Positions 42,454-52,805 are shown, counted from the stretch's first letter. The stretch: DNA of 64,000 bases from Nonlabens ulvanivorans (GCF_000755285.1 NZ_BBMK01000006.1:62001-126000); one strand, 5' to 3'. Notes: generated by a model from the letters alone, not told the origin. Numbers and translations are program-made.

Positions 42454-45012
42454 ATGATCAAAAAACTACTCTTCATTTTAATAGGATGCATTGCTACCGT
42501 TGCGATGGCCCAATGTCCACCTGGCAATATCATTTTAGAAACCCAGGCAGATGTAGATGCATTTCAATCTAACTATCCTAATTGTACTCAAATATTAGGT
42601 GATTTATACATTGGTAGTTATTCTACATCCTCATTTAGCAACATCAACAATTTAAATACTTTAAACGGAATTACTTCTGTAGCAGGTAGACTTCAGATTT
42701 CTCAAGTAGATCAACTTAATGATTTAAGTGATTTAATTAACTTAAACAGCTTAGATTCTTTATGGATTTCACAGAGTTACTTGTCTAGTGTAAATGGCTT
42801 ACAAAACTTAACCGCATTAGAAAATTTAAGGTTATTCAATAATCACACGAGTGATTTTACAGCTTTAAATCATCTTACATCTCTTAATCAACTAAGAATC
42901 GCTTTTGATGAAGTATTAGTCGATTTAAGTGGTTTCGATCATTTTACAAATATTAATTTTATTGATATAAACAATAACCGCCAACTCACGAGTATTAACG
43001 CTTTTCAAAATTTGAATGGTGTTCCTCCTTTTACAACACCTAGCATTCAGATAGATGATAACCTTGTATTAACCAGCTTAAATGCATTTCAAAATGTGCA
43101 AGTACTCTCAAATTTAGAAATCAATAGTAATCCTACGCTATCTTCTATAAATGATTTCGGTAATCTGATACAAGCCAATAGACTCAGAATATACGATAAT
43201 GGCTTGATAAGCATGAATAATGCTTTCTCTAGTCTGACTACCATCAACAGCCTACTTACAATAGGTAATAATTTTAGCATGACTTCTTTTGATGATTTTA
43301 ATTCACTAACGAGCATTCAAAGCATCACATTCACTAACAATAATAGTCTTCAAAATTTCACTGGGTTTAATAATCTAATCAACGTAAATTCAGTAAACGT
43401 TTCGTCAAACCTAGCTTTAACGCAATTCAATACATTTCAAAACATACGACCACTTCAATATTTAAACATCTCTAACCATCCCGTTTTAAGTAATATCAAC
43501 GCTATAACAAATACTGACTTCACATTACTAAATAGCTTGAGAGTCGCAGATAATGATCTTCTCTCAACTTGTAACGTAACTAGTATATGTCAATATCTCA
43601 ATTCTAATAATGCAAATGCTGAGATAAGGAATAATGCACCAGGTTGTAATTCTCCTCTTGAAGTCGCTGCAGGATGTAATTTAAATGTAATAAGTGGTAG
43701 CGCATATTATGATTTAAACAGTAATAACATCTTTGATTCAAGCGATCTTCCTGTTCAAAACATTAAAATTACTAGCGATAATGGAACAGAAACTTTTACT
43801 ACTTACACTCGTCAAAATGGCTCTTATGATAATTTCACTGATGATGGCGCTATAAACACCACTATAGATGCTGTTTCCAACTTTACTTTTGCGCCAGCCA
43901 GTCACAGTTCAACATTTAGTGGTGTAGGAAATCAAGATATAAATAGAAATTTTGAAGGCTCTGTTAATAATGCTTTTAATGATGTGTCTGTTCAAATTAT
44001 TCCTACTAATGCAGCAAGACCTGGATTTGAAGCTCGCTATAGATTAATTTTAAAAAATGAAGGAACACAAAGTTCATCTGGAGTAGTAACCGTTAACTAT
44101 GACGCTACTAAATTAACTTTTAACAGCAGTAGTGTGACTGCAATTAATCAAACTGCTGGGTTAATAACCTTTAACTATAACAACCTCAACTTATTTGAAA
44201 CTAGAATTATTCAGCTACAATATGATGTGGCTTTACCACCTACTTTAATAGGTGGCGAAATTCTAGATTTCAATGTTCAAATAACATCTTCAATTGCAGA
44301 TGTTGATACTACTAATAACAATAATGTCCTTTCCCAAACTGTAGTAAATTCTTATGATCCAAATGACAAAACAGTTTTTGAAGGCAATGAGATACTACCT
44401 AATCAGTTAAATGAATATCTACATTACCTCATTCGTTTTCAAAATACCGGAACAGCAAGTGCTATTAATGTAAAAGTTACCGATACACTTTCTAACAACT
44501 TGGATTGGGACACTTTTGAACCTATAAATATGAGTCATGATGTAGGTGAGGTTCATATTAGAAACAAACGATTCATAGACTTTGACTTTCCTAATATCAA
44601 CTTGCCAGATAGTACAGCAAATGAACCGTCAAGTCATGGATACATTTATTACCGCATTAAGCCAAAGCAAAACTTAGTTATAGGCGACCAAATGGAAAAT
44701 ACGGCTTATATATTCTTTGACTATAATGAAGCTATCATTACAAACACTACTGTTACCACATTAGTACAAACTCTTTCTGGAAATGATGAAGAACCGTTAG
44801 GTGTAAGCATTTATCCAAATCCCGTTAAAGAAATCTTACTTTTAAAAACTGATAATGAGATTGATTCAATTTCTATTTATAATCTTCAAGGACAAGAATT
44901 GATCAAGACCAATTCCAAAAAAATTAATGTAAACAATCTGAATACCGGTATTTACCTTATAACCATTCACTCCAATAGTCAAACTCAGACGCTAAAGTTC
45001 ATAAAAAACTAA
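42454..45012 (+). CDS. Secreted L-domain (LRR-like) protein with DUF7619-type and T9SS sorting domains
   Basis: 852 residues. Signal MIKKLLFILIGCIATVAMAQ, then receptor L-domain/LRR-like repeats (ETQADVDAF, NCTQILGDLYI, repeated SLxxL/INxFxNL units) to about residue 400. A Cys-flanked end precedes an SD-type segment (SGSAYYDLNSNNIFD). A conserved C-terminal module starts near residue 632 (NSYDPNDKTVFEG ... IRFQNTGTASAINV ... YIYYRIKPKQ). The T9SS sorting domain is SIYPNPVKE...GIYLITI...KFIKN. Exported by T9SS; binding or adhesion is inference. A paralogue follows 20 bp downstream. Confidence 0.88.
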   Translation: MIKKLLFILIGCIATVAMAQCPPGNIILETQADVDAFQSNYPNCTQILGDLYIGSYSTSSFSNINNLNTLNGITSVAGRLQISQVDQLNDLSDLINLNSLDSLWISQSYLSSVNGLQNLTALENLRLFNNHTSDFTALNHLTSLNQLRIAFDEVLVDLSGFDHFTNINFIDINNNRQLTSINAFQNLNGVPPFTTPSIQIDDNLVLTSLNAFQNVQVLSNLEINSNPTLSSINDFGNLIQANRLRIYDNGLISMNNAFSSLTTINSLLTIGNNFSMTSFDDFNSLTSIQSITFTNNNSLQNFTGFNNLINVNSVNVSSNLALTQFNTFQNIRPLQYLNISNHPVLSNINAITNTDFTLLNSLRVADNDLLSTCNVTSICQYLNSNNANAEIRNNAPGCNSPLEVAAGCNLNVISGSAYYDLNSNNIFDSSDLPVQNIKITSDNGTETFTTYTRQNGSYDNFTDDGAINTTIDAVSNFTFAPASHSSTFSGVGNQDINRNFEGSVNNAFNDVSVQIIPTNAARPGFEARYRLILKNEGTQSSSGVVTVNYDATKLTFNSSSVTAINQTAGLITFNYNNLNLFETRIIQLQYDVALPPTLIGGEILDFNVQITSSIADVDTTNNNNVLSQTVVNSYDPNDKTVFEGNEILPNQLNEYLHYLIRFQNTGTASAINVKVTDTLSNNLDWDTFEPINMSHDVGEVHIRNKRFIDFDFPNINLPDSTANEPSSHGYIYYRIKPKQNLVIGDQMENTAYIFFDYNEAIITNTTVTTLVQTLSGNDEEPLGVSIYPNPVKEILLLKTDNEIDSISIYNLQGQELIKTNSKKINVNNLNTGIYLITIHSNSQTQTLKFIKN

Positions 45013-45032
45013 CCAAAGAAACTACTTAAGTC

Positions 45033-47504
45033 ATGAAATACATTTACTCCATATTACTATTCTTCACCATTTCTTTATGCAGCTATGCACAATGTCCTAC
45101 CAGTATTATCGTACTAGAAACACAGGCAGATGTAGATGCTTTTCAATCCACATACCCTAACTGTACTCAAATATTAAATGGTTTGCAAATAGGTCCTGCT
45201 ACTGGAAGTTCAGATATTAATAATCTTAATAATTTACAAGGATTAGTACAACTAGATGGTGGATTAAACATCTTAAACAATCCGCTACTGAATGATCTCA
45301 CCGCTTTTTCAACACTTACACAATTAGAAGACATCTATCTATTTAATAATCCAGGCATCACAAGTTTCAACGGTTTTCAAGGAATAACAAGTATTAATGA
45401 TATTAAACTAGAACAATCTTTTGTAACAGATTTTAGTGGTTTATCAAATATTGATGACGTTCATAAACTATGGATTGTGGATGATTCGGTTCTCAATGAT
45501 TTATCAGGATTAAATCAATTAGTCATTCTTAATTTTTTAGAATTAGATAATACTCGTTTAACCAGTATCAACTCCTTTGACCTTGTGGATCAAGTAGAAT
45601 GGATGATTATTAAGGATAATGACTTCCTGACTTCCATAGACGGTTTTGGCACAATGACAATGATTGATAATCTATCTATTTTACGTAATTCGCAACTATC
45701 AACGATATCACAATCTTTTCAGTCGTTAAGATTCATACAAAATAACCTGATTATAAAAGGAAACATCAACTTGAGTGACATTAGTGGCTTTAGTTCTATA
45801 CAAGCAGTTGACACCATTCAATTAGATCAAATGATAGGATCTCAAGATTTATCTTTTTTCAACACTATCTTACAGTTAAGAATATTGCGTGTAACACGAG
45901 TAGATTCTATAACTAGTTTAAATGGATTGCAAAACGCTCTCACTTTAACTTACATCAGTATTGAAAACAATCCATTATTAACAGATATTAATGCCATAGG
46001 TGGAAGTGATGCTAATTTTTTAACAGGCATGCGTATTGTAGGAAATCCATTGCTAGCCATTTGTGATATACCAGTTGTTTGTAATTACTTGAGTGGTACT
46101 ACTTCTACAGCAACTATTAATGGAAATTCAACTGGATGTGCTTCAGAACAAGAAATAGCAAATGAATGTGAACTTAATGTAATAAGTGGTACTATCTACT
46201 ATGACACTAATGGTAGTGGTGATTATTCACCAGCTACAGATGCAGTAGTTCCGTATTATAAAGTATTTAGCACACACAGTACGGGAACTAGCACTACCTT
46301 TTCTAAAGCCTATGGCGATTATTCAAATTATGTCGGAACTGGTAATATCAATACAGATGTAGAAGACTTATCCATGTTCGCATTTACACCTGCAAATGGT
46401 TTTAATAATAACTTTACAGGATACGGTAATGTAGCTAGTGGTGATTTTGAAGCACAGACTACCAATACTGTTCAAGATGTCTCCATAGATCTAATAGCAA
46501 CCATTGCTACTAGACCAGGATTTACAGCTGGCTATAAATTAATTGCTATTAATAAAGGATCTGTACCTGTATCAGGGACCATTGAATTACCATATAATAG
46601 TAATCTTTTCACTTATCAAACTAGTGTACCAGCAGCTAGTACGGTATCCACGGGTATGTTGAACTGGTCATATAATTTAGGCCCATTTGAAAGATTACGT
46701 ATTGATGTAGAATTTCTAGTCGCTCAACCACCTGTTTTAATAGGTGGAGAAACAGAAGCATGGACAGCGACAATTAACCCAATACCTGGTGATGCAAATC
46801 CACAAGACAATGTTTTCTATTATAACAACAACATAGTTAACTCGTATGATCCTAATGATAAAACCGTATTTGAAGGTGCAGAAATACTACCTACAGAGTT
46901 AGATGATTATCTACATTATAGAATTCGTTTTCAAAACACAGGAACTGCAAGTGCGATAAATGTTACCGTTAAAGATACCTTGTCTAATAACCTAGACTGG
47001 GACACCTTTGAACCTATCGATATGAGTCATGATGTGGGCGAGATTCATATTGAGAACAAGAGATTTATCAACTTTGATTTCCCTAATATCAACTTACCCG
47101 ATAGCAATACTAATGAGCCATTGAGTCACGGATACATTTATTACCGCATTAAGCCTAAACAAAATCTAGTCATTGGCGATTTTATTGAAAACACCGCTTA
47201 TATATTCTTTGATTTCAATGAAGCCATAATTACTAATACAGCTATAACGACAATCGTTCAAACACTTTCTAATAGCGATGATGAATTATTGAATATTAGT
47301 CTATACCCTAATCCAGTAAAGGACGCGTTACAATTGCAAACCTCAGTAAAAATTGATACCGCTGTCATTATGAATCTTCAGGGACAGTCATTAATTGAAA
47401 CTACCGATAAAAATCTTAATGTAAGTAACTTAATTACTGGTGTCTATTTTATAAGAGTAACTTCTGATGATCAATCTCAAGTTTTAAAATTCATTAAAGA
47501 GTAA
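45033..47504 (+). CDS. Secreted L-domain (LRR-like) protein, tandem paralogue with T9SS sorting domain
   Basis: 823 residues with the same architecture as the gene before it. Signal MKYIYSILLFFTISLCSYAQ, LRR-like repeats (ILETQ-type start, FNGFQGITSIND units), SD-type segment (SGTIYYDTNGSGDY), conserved module from about residue 603, and T9SS sorting domain (SLYPNPVKD...GVYFIRV...KFIKE). The C-terminal 200 residues are close to identical with the paralogue, while the repeats differ in sequence and number. This indicates tandem duplication with divergence of the presumed binding region. Confidence 0.88.
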   Translation: MKYIYSILLFFTISLCSYAQCPTSIIVLETQADVDAFQSTYPNCTQILNGLQIGPATGSSDINNLNNLQGLVQLDGGLNILNNPLLNDLTAFSTLTQLEDIYLFNNPGITSFNGFQGITSINDIKLEQSFVTDFSGLSNIDDVHKLWIVDDSVLNDLSGLNQLVILNFLELDNTRLTSINSFDLVDQVEWMIIKDNDFLTSIDGFGTMTMIDNLSILRNSQLSTISQSFQSLRFIQNNLIIKGNINLSDISGFSSIQAVDTIQLDQMIGSQDLSFFNTILQLRILRVTRVDSITSLNGLQNALTLTYISIENNPLLTDINAIGGSDANFLTGMRIVGNPLLAICDIPVVCNYLSGTTSTATINGNSTGCASEQEIANECELNVISGTIYYDTNGSGDYSPATDAVVPYYKVFSTHSTGTSTTFSKAYGDYSNYVGTGNINTDVEDLSMFAFTPANGFNNNFTGYGNVASGDFEAQTTNTVQDVSIDLIATIATRPGFTAGYKLIAINKGSVPVSGTIELPYNSNLFTYQTSVPAASTVSTGMLNWSYNLGPFERLRIDVEFLVAQPPVLIGGETEAWTATINPIPGDANPQDNVFYYNNNIVNSYDPNDKTVFEGAEILPTELDDYLHYRIRFQNTGTASAINVTVKDTLSNNLDWDTFEPIDMSHDVGEIHIENKRFINFDFPNINLPDSNTNEPLSHGYIYYRIKPKQNLVIGDFIENTAYIFFDFNEAIITNTAITTIVQTLSNSDDELLNISLYPNPVKDALQLQTSVKIDTAVIMNLQGQSLIETTDKNLNVSNLITGVYFIRVTSDDQSQVLKFIKE

Positions 47505-47527
47505 TTATTCCATTACCTCAACTATGC

Positions 47528-47590
47528 TAAACCTGTCTTCCTTTTTAACAAGATTAATACATCTTAATTAAATAATGTGAGACAGGTTTA
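47528..47590. terminator. Possible long-loop hairpin between convergent genes
   Basis: TAAACCTGTCT and AGACAGGTTTA are exact inverted repeats 41 bp apart between the L-domain gene and the DUF4442 gene. The loop is long and AT-rich, so the terminator role is tentative. Confidence 0.4.
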
Positions 47591-47591
47591 A

Positions 47592-48053
47592 TTATGCCTT
47601 CTTTTTAACAGTCCATTCAAATCTGAACTGGCTTACCTCTACTCCATCCTGGTTCACACCACGAGATTCCATCCATACAGTTTGCCCATCACCAGTGGCT
47701 ACCGTTTTTTCTATCGCTTGTTGAATAGCTTTACCATCATGACAAGTAAATGTGATGATACCCGTTGCTTTTTTAGTAAAAACGGCCTCATTACGAGCAA
47801 CTAACATAGATACTCTTGCATCGCTTTTTTGAATAAATGACATCACTAACGCTCCTGTAGAAAGTTCGGCAGCCATCGCTTGTGTGGCAAAATACATACT
47901 CTTAAATGGATTCTGGTTGAACCATTTATGGCGCACTTTTACCGTACAAGATTCCTCACTTATGGTCTTACATCGTACACCTGCCCACCATGCACTAGGT
48001 AGTTTTAAGAAGGTAAATGCATTTATTTTCTTTGGAGTGATCATTTTTAACAT
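47592..48053 (-). CDS. DUF4442 family protein (thioesterase-like fold)
   Basis: About 153 residues from ATG 48053 (48044 also possible). An upstream TTG overlaps the promoter element and is rejected. The hot-dog-like family features are VKVRHKWFNQNPFKSMYFATQAMAAELSTGAL and ARNEAVFTKKATGIITFTC. Members are thought to resemble acyl-CoA thioesterases, but the substrate is not known. Confidence 0.8.
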   Translation of the reverse strand: MLKMITPKKINAFTFLKLPSAWWAGVRCKTISEESCTVKVRHKWFNQNPFKSMYFATQAMAAELSTGALVMSFIQKSDARVSMLVARNEAVFTKKATGIITFTCHDGKAIQQAIEKTVATGDGQTVWMESRGVNQDGVEVSQFRFEWTVKKKA

Positions 48054-48059
48054 TTTGTA

Positions 48060-48067
48060 CAAATGTA
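48060..48067 (-). promoter_or_regulatory. -7 promoter element of the DUF4442 gene
   Basis: TACATTTG on the minus strand (TAnnTTTG) ends 6 nt before ATG 48053. This implies a leaderless or very short-leader transcript and argues against a further upstream start. Confidence 0.5.
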
Positions 48068-48089
48068 ATCAAAAGGCGCGTTGTTGTTA

Positions 48090-48104
48090 CGTTTCGCGAA
48101 AGCG
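48090..48104. repeat. Dispersed palindrome copy 12 (one base short, intergenic)
   Basis: CGTTTCGCGAAAGCG, lacking one C of the consensus, between the divergent DUF4442 and DUF4870 genes. Confidence 0.75.
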
Positions 48105-48173
48105 AAATATAAAATATCAAACAATTTTGAAAATATATGGTACTTTGTATTGCATAATACTATCTTTTAGATA

Positions 48174-48181
48174 TATATTTG
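48174..48181 (+). promoter_or_regulatory. -7 promoter element of the DUF4870-PadR-PspC operon
   Basis: TATATTTG (TAnnTTTG), 19 nt upstream of the DUF4870 ATG. A TTG at 48150-48152 is a possible -33 element. Confidence 0.55.
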
Positions 48182-48200
48182 CATAAGAAAATAATATGCC

Positions 48201-48704
48201 ATGGAGAATACTTTACAAAATAACCATCGAAACTTAGCGACTTGTTTACACTTGTTGAGCTTTGGCAAATGGTTGTTTCCTTTAGGGAATTTCATTTTAC
48301 CCATTTTATTATGGATGATGAATTCAAAAAAATCTGACTTTGTAGATCATCACGGGAAACAGGTCATCAACTTTCAATTAAGCATGACGCTTTATTCAAT
48401 AGCTCTAGCTGTTATTGCAGCTATCATACTAGTAGTTGCGTTTGCATCTGGCGGAATTGAATTTTTAGAAGGTCTAGATAGAATGGATGGCGATGAATGG
48501 ATGCATGGTCAACATATGGGAATATTTGCTACTATGATAGGTGTAGGAATCCTTTTTGGCGGTGCGCTTTTACTCATCGGTATTGTAGACTTAGTCTATA
48601 CCATTAAAGGAGCGATGCAAGCAAATGATGGGGTGCTTTTTAAATACCCTTTAACGATTCCGTTTTTAAGCACAAAAACAGAATCTAATAATACAACAAC
48701 ATGA
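48201..48704 (+). CDS. DUF4870 family membrane protein
   Basis: 167 residues with about three to four membrane segments. The DUF4870 pattern is ATCLHLLSFGKWLFPLGNFILPILLW, DFVDHHGKQVINFQLS and IVDLVYTIKGAMQANDG. The function is unknown. The stop overlaps the PadR start as ATGA, so the two are probably translationally coupled. Confidence 0.85.
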   Translation: MENTLQNNHRNLATCLHLLSFGKWLFPLGNFILPILLWMMNSKKSDFVDHHGKQVINFQLSMTLYSIALAVIAAIILVVAFASGGIEFLEGLDRMDGDEWMHGQHMGIFATMIGVGILFGGALLLIGIVDLVYTIKGAMQANDGVLFKYPLTIPFLSTKTESNNTTT

Positions 48705-49042
48705 AGATAGAAAACACAAAAGCGCAAATGCGTAAAGGAGTACTCGAGTACTGCATTCTATCCATCCTCAAGGAAGAAGATGCTTATGTAGCAGAGATTC
48801 TCGAAACTCTTAAGGATGCAAAGTTACTAGTGGTAGAAGGAACTATCTATCCATTATTAACCCGATTAAAAAATGCAGGTTTACTTAATTACAGATGGGA
48901 AGAAAGTACCAGTGGTCCACCACGTAAATATTATGGACTGACAGAAACTGGAAAGATTTTCCTTAAAGAATTATCCAGTACCTGGGATGATCTTAAAAAC
49001 GCCGTTAACCTGGTAACCACCACAAAAACTAAGAAATCATGA
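48701..49042 (+). CDS. PadR family transcriptional regulator
   Basis: A 113-residue winged-helix regulator: RKGVLEYCILSILKEEDAYVAEIL, VVEGTIYPLLTRLKNAGLL, YYGLTETGK. PadR proteins typically repress their own or neighbouring membrane-stress genes. Start and stop both overlap neighbours as ATGA, so it is built into the DUF4870-PadR-PspC operon and likely autoregulates it. Confidence 0.9.
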   Translation: MKIENTKAQMRKGVLEYCILSILKEEDAYVAEILETLKDAKLLVVEGTIYPLLTRLKNAGLLNYRWEESTSGPPRKYYGLTETGKIFLKELSSTWDDLKNAVNLVTTTKTKKS

Positions 49043-50789
49043 ACAAGACCATAAATATAAACCTCGCAGGGCTGTTCTTCCACATCGATGAAGATGCCTT
49101 TAATAAGTTACAAAAATATCTAGCCGCTGTGCGTCGCTCTTTTAGCGGTATGCAAGGATCTGAAGAGATCATGGCAGATATAGAATCTCGTGTAGCTGAA
49201 CTTTTCTAGAAAAAAGAGCTAATGAGCAACAAGTCATTTCAATCACTCATGTCGAAGACGTGATTTCCATAATGGGACAGCCAGAAGACTATGAGGTTGA
49301 TGAAGAAATCTTTGAAGGCGAGAGAAGATCGACTGCTCAAGAGATGAAAACACGTTTCAGCAGGCCACTTTTTAGAGATACTTTAAATGGTTATATAGGT
49401 GGTGTTTGTGCTGGTCTAGGTCATTTTCTAGGTATAGACGCTATATGGGTGCGTATCTTTTTTGTGGTAGTATCCTTTGTATCATTCCCATTTAATGTAC
49501 TGGCTTACATCATCTTCTGGATCGTTGCTAAAGATGCTGTTACTACAAACCAACGTCTAGCGATGATGGGTAAAGAAGTGAATATTTCAAACATAGGTGA
49601 AAACTTTAAGTCGGGTTTTGATGATGTAGTCGATGGGCAGACCGACGCCGACTACCGAATTGTAGGTCAAAGAGGAAAGCGAGGAACGGTGCGTTTCTTT
49701 AGTTTTTTAGGACGTTTTATTAAAGGAATTTTTAAAGCTATAGCTAAGATTATAGGGCTGTTTATGTTCTTATTAGGTGCTACAGGTTTAATTGCATTAT
49801 TCTTTAGTTTAATAGGAATAGGTACAGCACAATTACAAAGTGATGACTTTATGTTACTCATGAACATGAGTATACCTTCTAACCTATCTACATGGTGGAT
49901 TTATTTAACGGCTTTTTTCTTAATAGGGATTCCATTCTTTATCATAGCTGTATTAGGTTTGCGATTGTTGGTTTCTAATCTAGCTTCCATAGGTCGCACG
50001 GCAAAGGTTATTATAGGTTTGCTTTGGGTTGCATCTGTAATTGGACTATGTGTGATTATCGCTACCATAGGTACATCACAAGCATTTGACAGTAATGTGA
50101 ATAGTTTTGAAAAATTCCCAGTCAGTCCTGAAAAGGTTTTTCAATTGAACATGGAAGACAGCACTCTTGAAGGCTATGATAACATTTATGTAAATGGTTC
50201 TCACTTTAGTATAGGAGAATTTGATGGAGCTAAAGAAATACGTTTAATGGGAATTAAAACAGCGATTGCCGCTACCACAGACAGTGTAGCATCCATTAAT
50301 GTTAAATTTAAAGCTAAAGGATCTTCTATAAATGAAGCTAAAGAAAAGGCTTCTCAAATAGAATATAACTATGTTATTACAGACTCTACAATTACATTAG
50401 ATGATTTCTTTAAAATTAATGGTGGTAGCTTAAACAACCACAAAATTGAAATTATAGTAAATCTTCCAGAAGGAACAAAAGCTAGAATGAATGACGAGTT
50501 TGCAAATCACTATAGAGACTACATTAGTAATGATGCGTTCTCACTAGGTAGTAATGATTCTTACACTTATCAAGTAAAAGATGGCAAGGCAGTATGTTTA
50601 GACTGTCCTGTAATAGAAGAAAGTAAAGATGATATTGAAAAAGATGAAATCAATTCTCCATCTAGCTCAACAGATAATAATGAGTGGAAATATGAAGATG
50701 ACGATGAAAATGAAACATCTGAAACGACTACTATTAAAACTTCAATAGACTTAGGGCCTATAGAAATAGAAACTGAGGAAAGCTTTTAG
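49039..50789 (+). CDS. PspC domain membrane protein (one apparent frameshift)
   Basis: About 583 residues after correction. The N-terminal cytoplasmic part starts MNKTININLAGLFFHIDEDAF. The frame stops at 49209 because one C is missing near 49206; TTCCTAGAA restores AELFLEKRANEQQ. The PspC domain is RPLFRDTLNGYIGGVCAGLGHFLGIDAIWVRI, followed by several membrane segments and a soluble C-terminal domain ending in an acidic tail. By family, an envelope-stress (phage-shock-like) sensor. It is co-transcribed with PadR through an ATGA overlap. Confidence 0.88.
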
Positions 50790-50843
50790 TATAAAGATTC
50801 ATGTGATCGTCAACTGTATTTTAAGAGATTCTTGTTGACTATA

Positions 50844-50873
50844 AAACCGCTTCATTCATTTGGAGCGGTTTTT
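50844..50873 (+). terminator. Rho-independent terminator of the PspC operon
   Basis: Stem AAACCGCTTC / GGAGCGGTTT followed by a T-rich tail, between the PspC gene and the head-GIN gene. Confidence 0.8.
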
Positions 50874-50905
50874 GTTTTACCTTTGTTAAACAAATTAATT
50901 TTCAC

Positions 50906-51723
50906 ATGAAAAAATTATTACTAGTAACCTTAATTCTTACAGCCACTTTTTCTCAAGCTCAAGAGAAAGTAAAAGGAAATCGCGAACCTAGTACCGTTAT
51001 TACAGATGTTGATCCATTTACAGTTATTGAGATAGGTGGTGATTATGAAGTTGCAATTGTAGAAGGCGTGGTGCTCAAGTTGAAATTACCACAGATTCAA
51101 ATCTACATCAGTTTCTAGAAGTTACTGTAGTTGATGGTAATTTAAGTATTAGCTCTACAGCAAACATACGTTCTAAAAAAGAGATGACAATACGCTTAAT
51201 TTATCCTGCTGGATTAACTAAAATTGTAGCTAAAGACAAGGCAGAAATAAGTGCTATCACAGAATTGAAAATGGATAAATTAGAAATAGAAGTACGTGAT
51301 GATGCAAAATTATTTATTACTGCAAAAATCGATGACTTAACTCTTAATCTTAAAGGAGATTCTCAATCAGAATTAAACTTAAGAGGTAATGAGGCAAAAA
51401 TTAATTTTGATGATAAAGCCACTGCAAAAGCACTATTAAAATTTCAAGATTTAAATCTAACGATGAAAGGTCGCACGATAGCAAAATTAGAAGGTGATGT
51501 AAAATCAGGTACTTTATTACTTGAAAACAAGGCTAGCTATCAAGGAGACAATCTAGTATTCAATAATTTGAATATGAAAGCCTCTCAAAATACGGATTGC
51601 GAGGTTAATGTAAAGGATGAATTAACTCTAGCTGCCAGTGATAGTTCTAAAGTAGAACTATTCAATTCACCTAAAGTCATCTTAGAAAAATTTACTGGAA
51701 AAACGCAATTGATAAAAAAATAA
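50906..51723 (+). CDS. Head-GIN domain (DUF2807) secreted protein (one apparent frameshift)
   Basis: About 272 residues after correction, with signal peptide MKKLLLVTLILTATFSQAQ. The GIN domain is a repetitive beta-structure (PFTVIEIGGDYEVAIVEG, IRLIYPAGLTKIVAKDKAEIS, LTLNLKGDSQSELNL). One base is missing near 51067 (GGCCGTGGT restores EGRGAQVEI), and the frame then runs to 51723. GIN proteins often sit beside PspC/PadR operons in Bacteroidota, which suggests an envelope role, but no mechanism is known. Confidence 0.85.
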
Positions 51724-51776
51724 TTGTTGATTGTATTTGTTGAACTGATTAGTTGACATTTCAATTCTAATTAAAT

Positions 51777-51806
51777 AAAAAAGCCTCGCGATGCGAGGCT
51801 TTTTTT
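51777..51806. terminator. Strong bidirectional terminator between the GIN gene and trxB
   Basis: AAGCCTCGC-GAT-GCGAGGCTT with A and T runs on the two sides; suits both convergent genes. Confidence 0.9.
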
Positions 51807-51827
51807 ATTATACTTAAGTGTCACATA

Positions 51828-52805
51828 CTAATAGTTCCCACCTATTACTTCTTCAACGATACCTACCTCAGCAAGATAGCGTTCAGCATCTAGTGCTGCC
51901 ATACAGCCTGTACCTGCAGCGGTAATCGCCTGTCTGTATATTTTATCTTGAACATCTCCACTAGCAAATACACCTGGCATGTTAGTATAAGTAGATCCAG
52001 CTTTAGTTTTTAAATAACCAGCGTCATCCATATCTAGCTGACCTTTAAAAATATCAGTATTAGGCTTGTGCCCTATCGCGATAAACAATCCTGTGATTTC
52101 AATATCGTGCTTTTCATTAGTCTGATTATTTACTATTCGTAAACCTTCCACAACTTGATCTCCTAGCACTTCTTCAACTTCGCTATTAAACAGTACTTCT
52201 ATATTCTTAGTTTGCGCTACACGATGTTGCATTGCTTTAGACGCACGCATTTCTCCTTTACGTACCAGCATGGTAACTTTAGTACAAATATTAGATAGAT
52301 AAGTAGCCTCTTCTGCAGCAGTATCTCCTGCACCTACAATAGCAACATCTTGTCCACGATAGAAGAATCCATCACAAACAGCACAAGCACTTACTCCACC
52401 ACCACGTAATCTTTGCTCACTAGGTAATCCTAGATATTTTGCTGTTGCACCTGTAGAAATGATAATTGTATTTGCTTCAATTTTAGTTTTCCCATCTACA
52501 ATTGCTGTGTGAATACCGCCTTTTTCACTGGCAAAATTTACTTCAGTAACCATTCCTATACGTACTTCTGTACCAAAACGCTCTGCCTGTTTCTGTAAAT
52601 CTACCATCATAGCTGGTCCATCAATACCTTCTGGATAACCTGGGAAGTTATCAACTTCTGTAGTGGTTGTTAATTGTCCGCCTGGTTCCATACCTGTGTA
52701 AAGTAGTGGCTTCATATCTGCACGTGCGGCATATATGGCTGCTGTATATCCTGCTGGTCCTGATCCTATGATCAAACACTTTACTCTTTCTATTTGTTCT
52801 GACAT
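51828..52805 (-). CDS. trxB: Thioredoxin-disulfide reductase
   Basis: An FAD/NADPH enzyme that reduces thioredoxin in the cytoplasm. About 325 residues from ATG 52805 (MSEQIERV); the frame can extend 21 codons but without family similarity. FAD motif GSGPAGYTAAIYAARA, redox Cys pair in SACAVCDG, NADPH motif GAGDTAAEEA, and the FAD ribityl motif GVFASGDVQD. It is monocistronic and convergent with the head-GIN gene. Confidence 0.95.
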   Translation of the reverse strand: MSEQIERVKCLIIGSGPAGYTAAIYAARADMKPLLYTGMEPGGQLTTTTEVDNFPGYPEGIDGPAMMVDLQKQAERFGTEVRIGMVTEVNFASEKGGIHTAIVDGKTKIEANTIIISTGATAKYLGLPSEQRLRGGGVSACAVCDGFFYRGQDVAIVGAGDTAAEEATYLSNICTKVTMLVRKGEMRASKAMQHRVAQTKNIEVLFNSEVEEVLGDQVVEGLRIVNNQTNEKHDIEITGLFIAIGHKPNTDIFKGQLDMDDAGYLKTKAGSTYTNMPGVFASGDVQDKIYRQAITAAGTGCMAALDAERYLAEVGIVEEVIGGNY

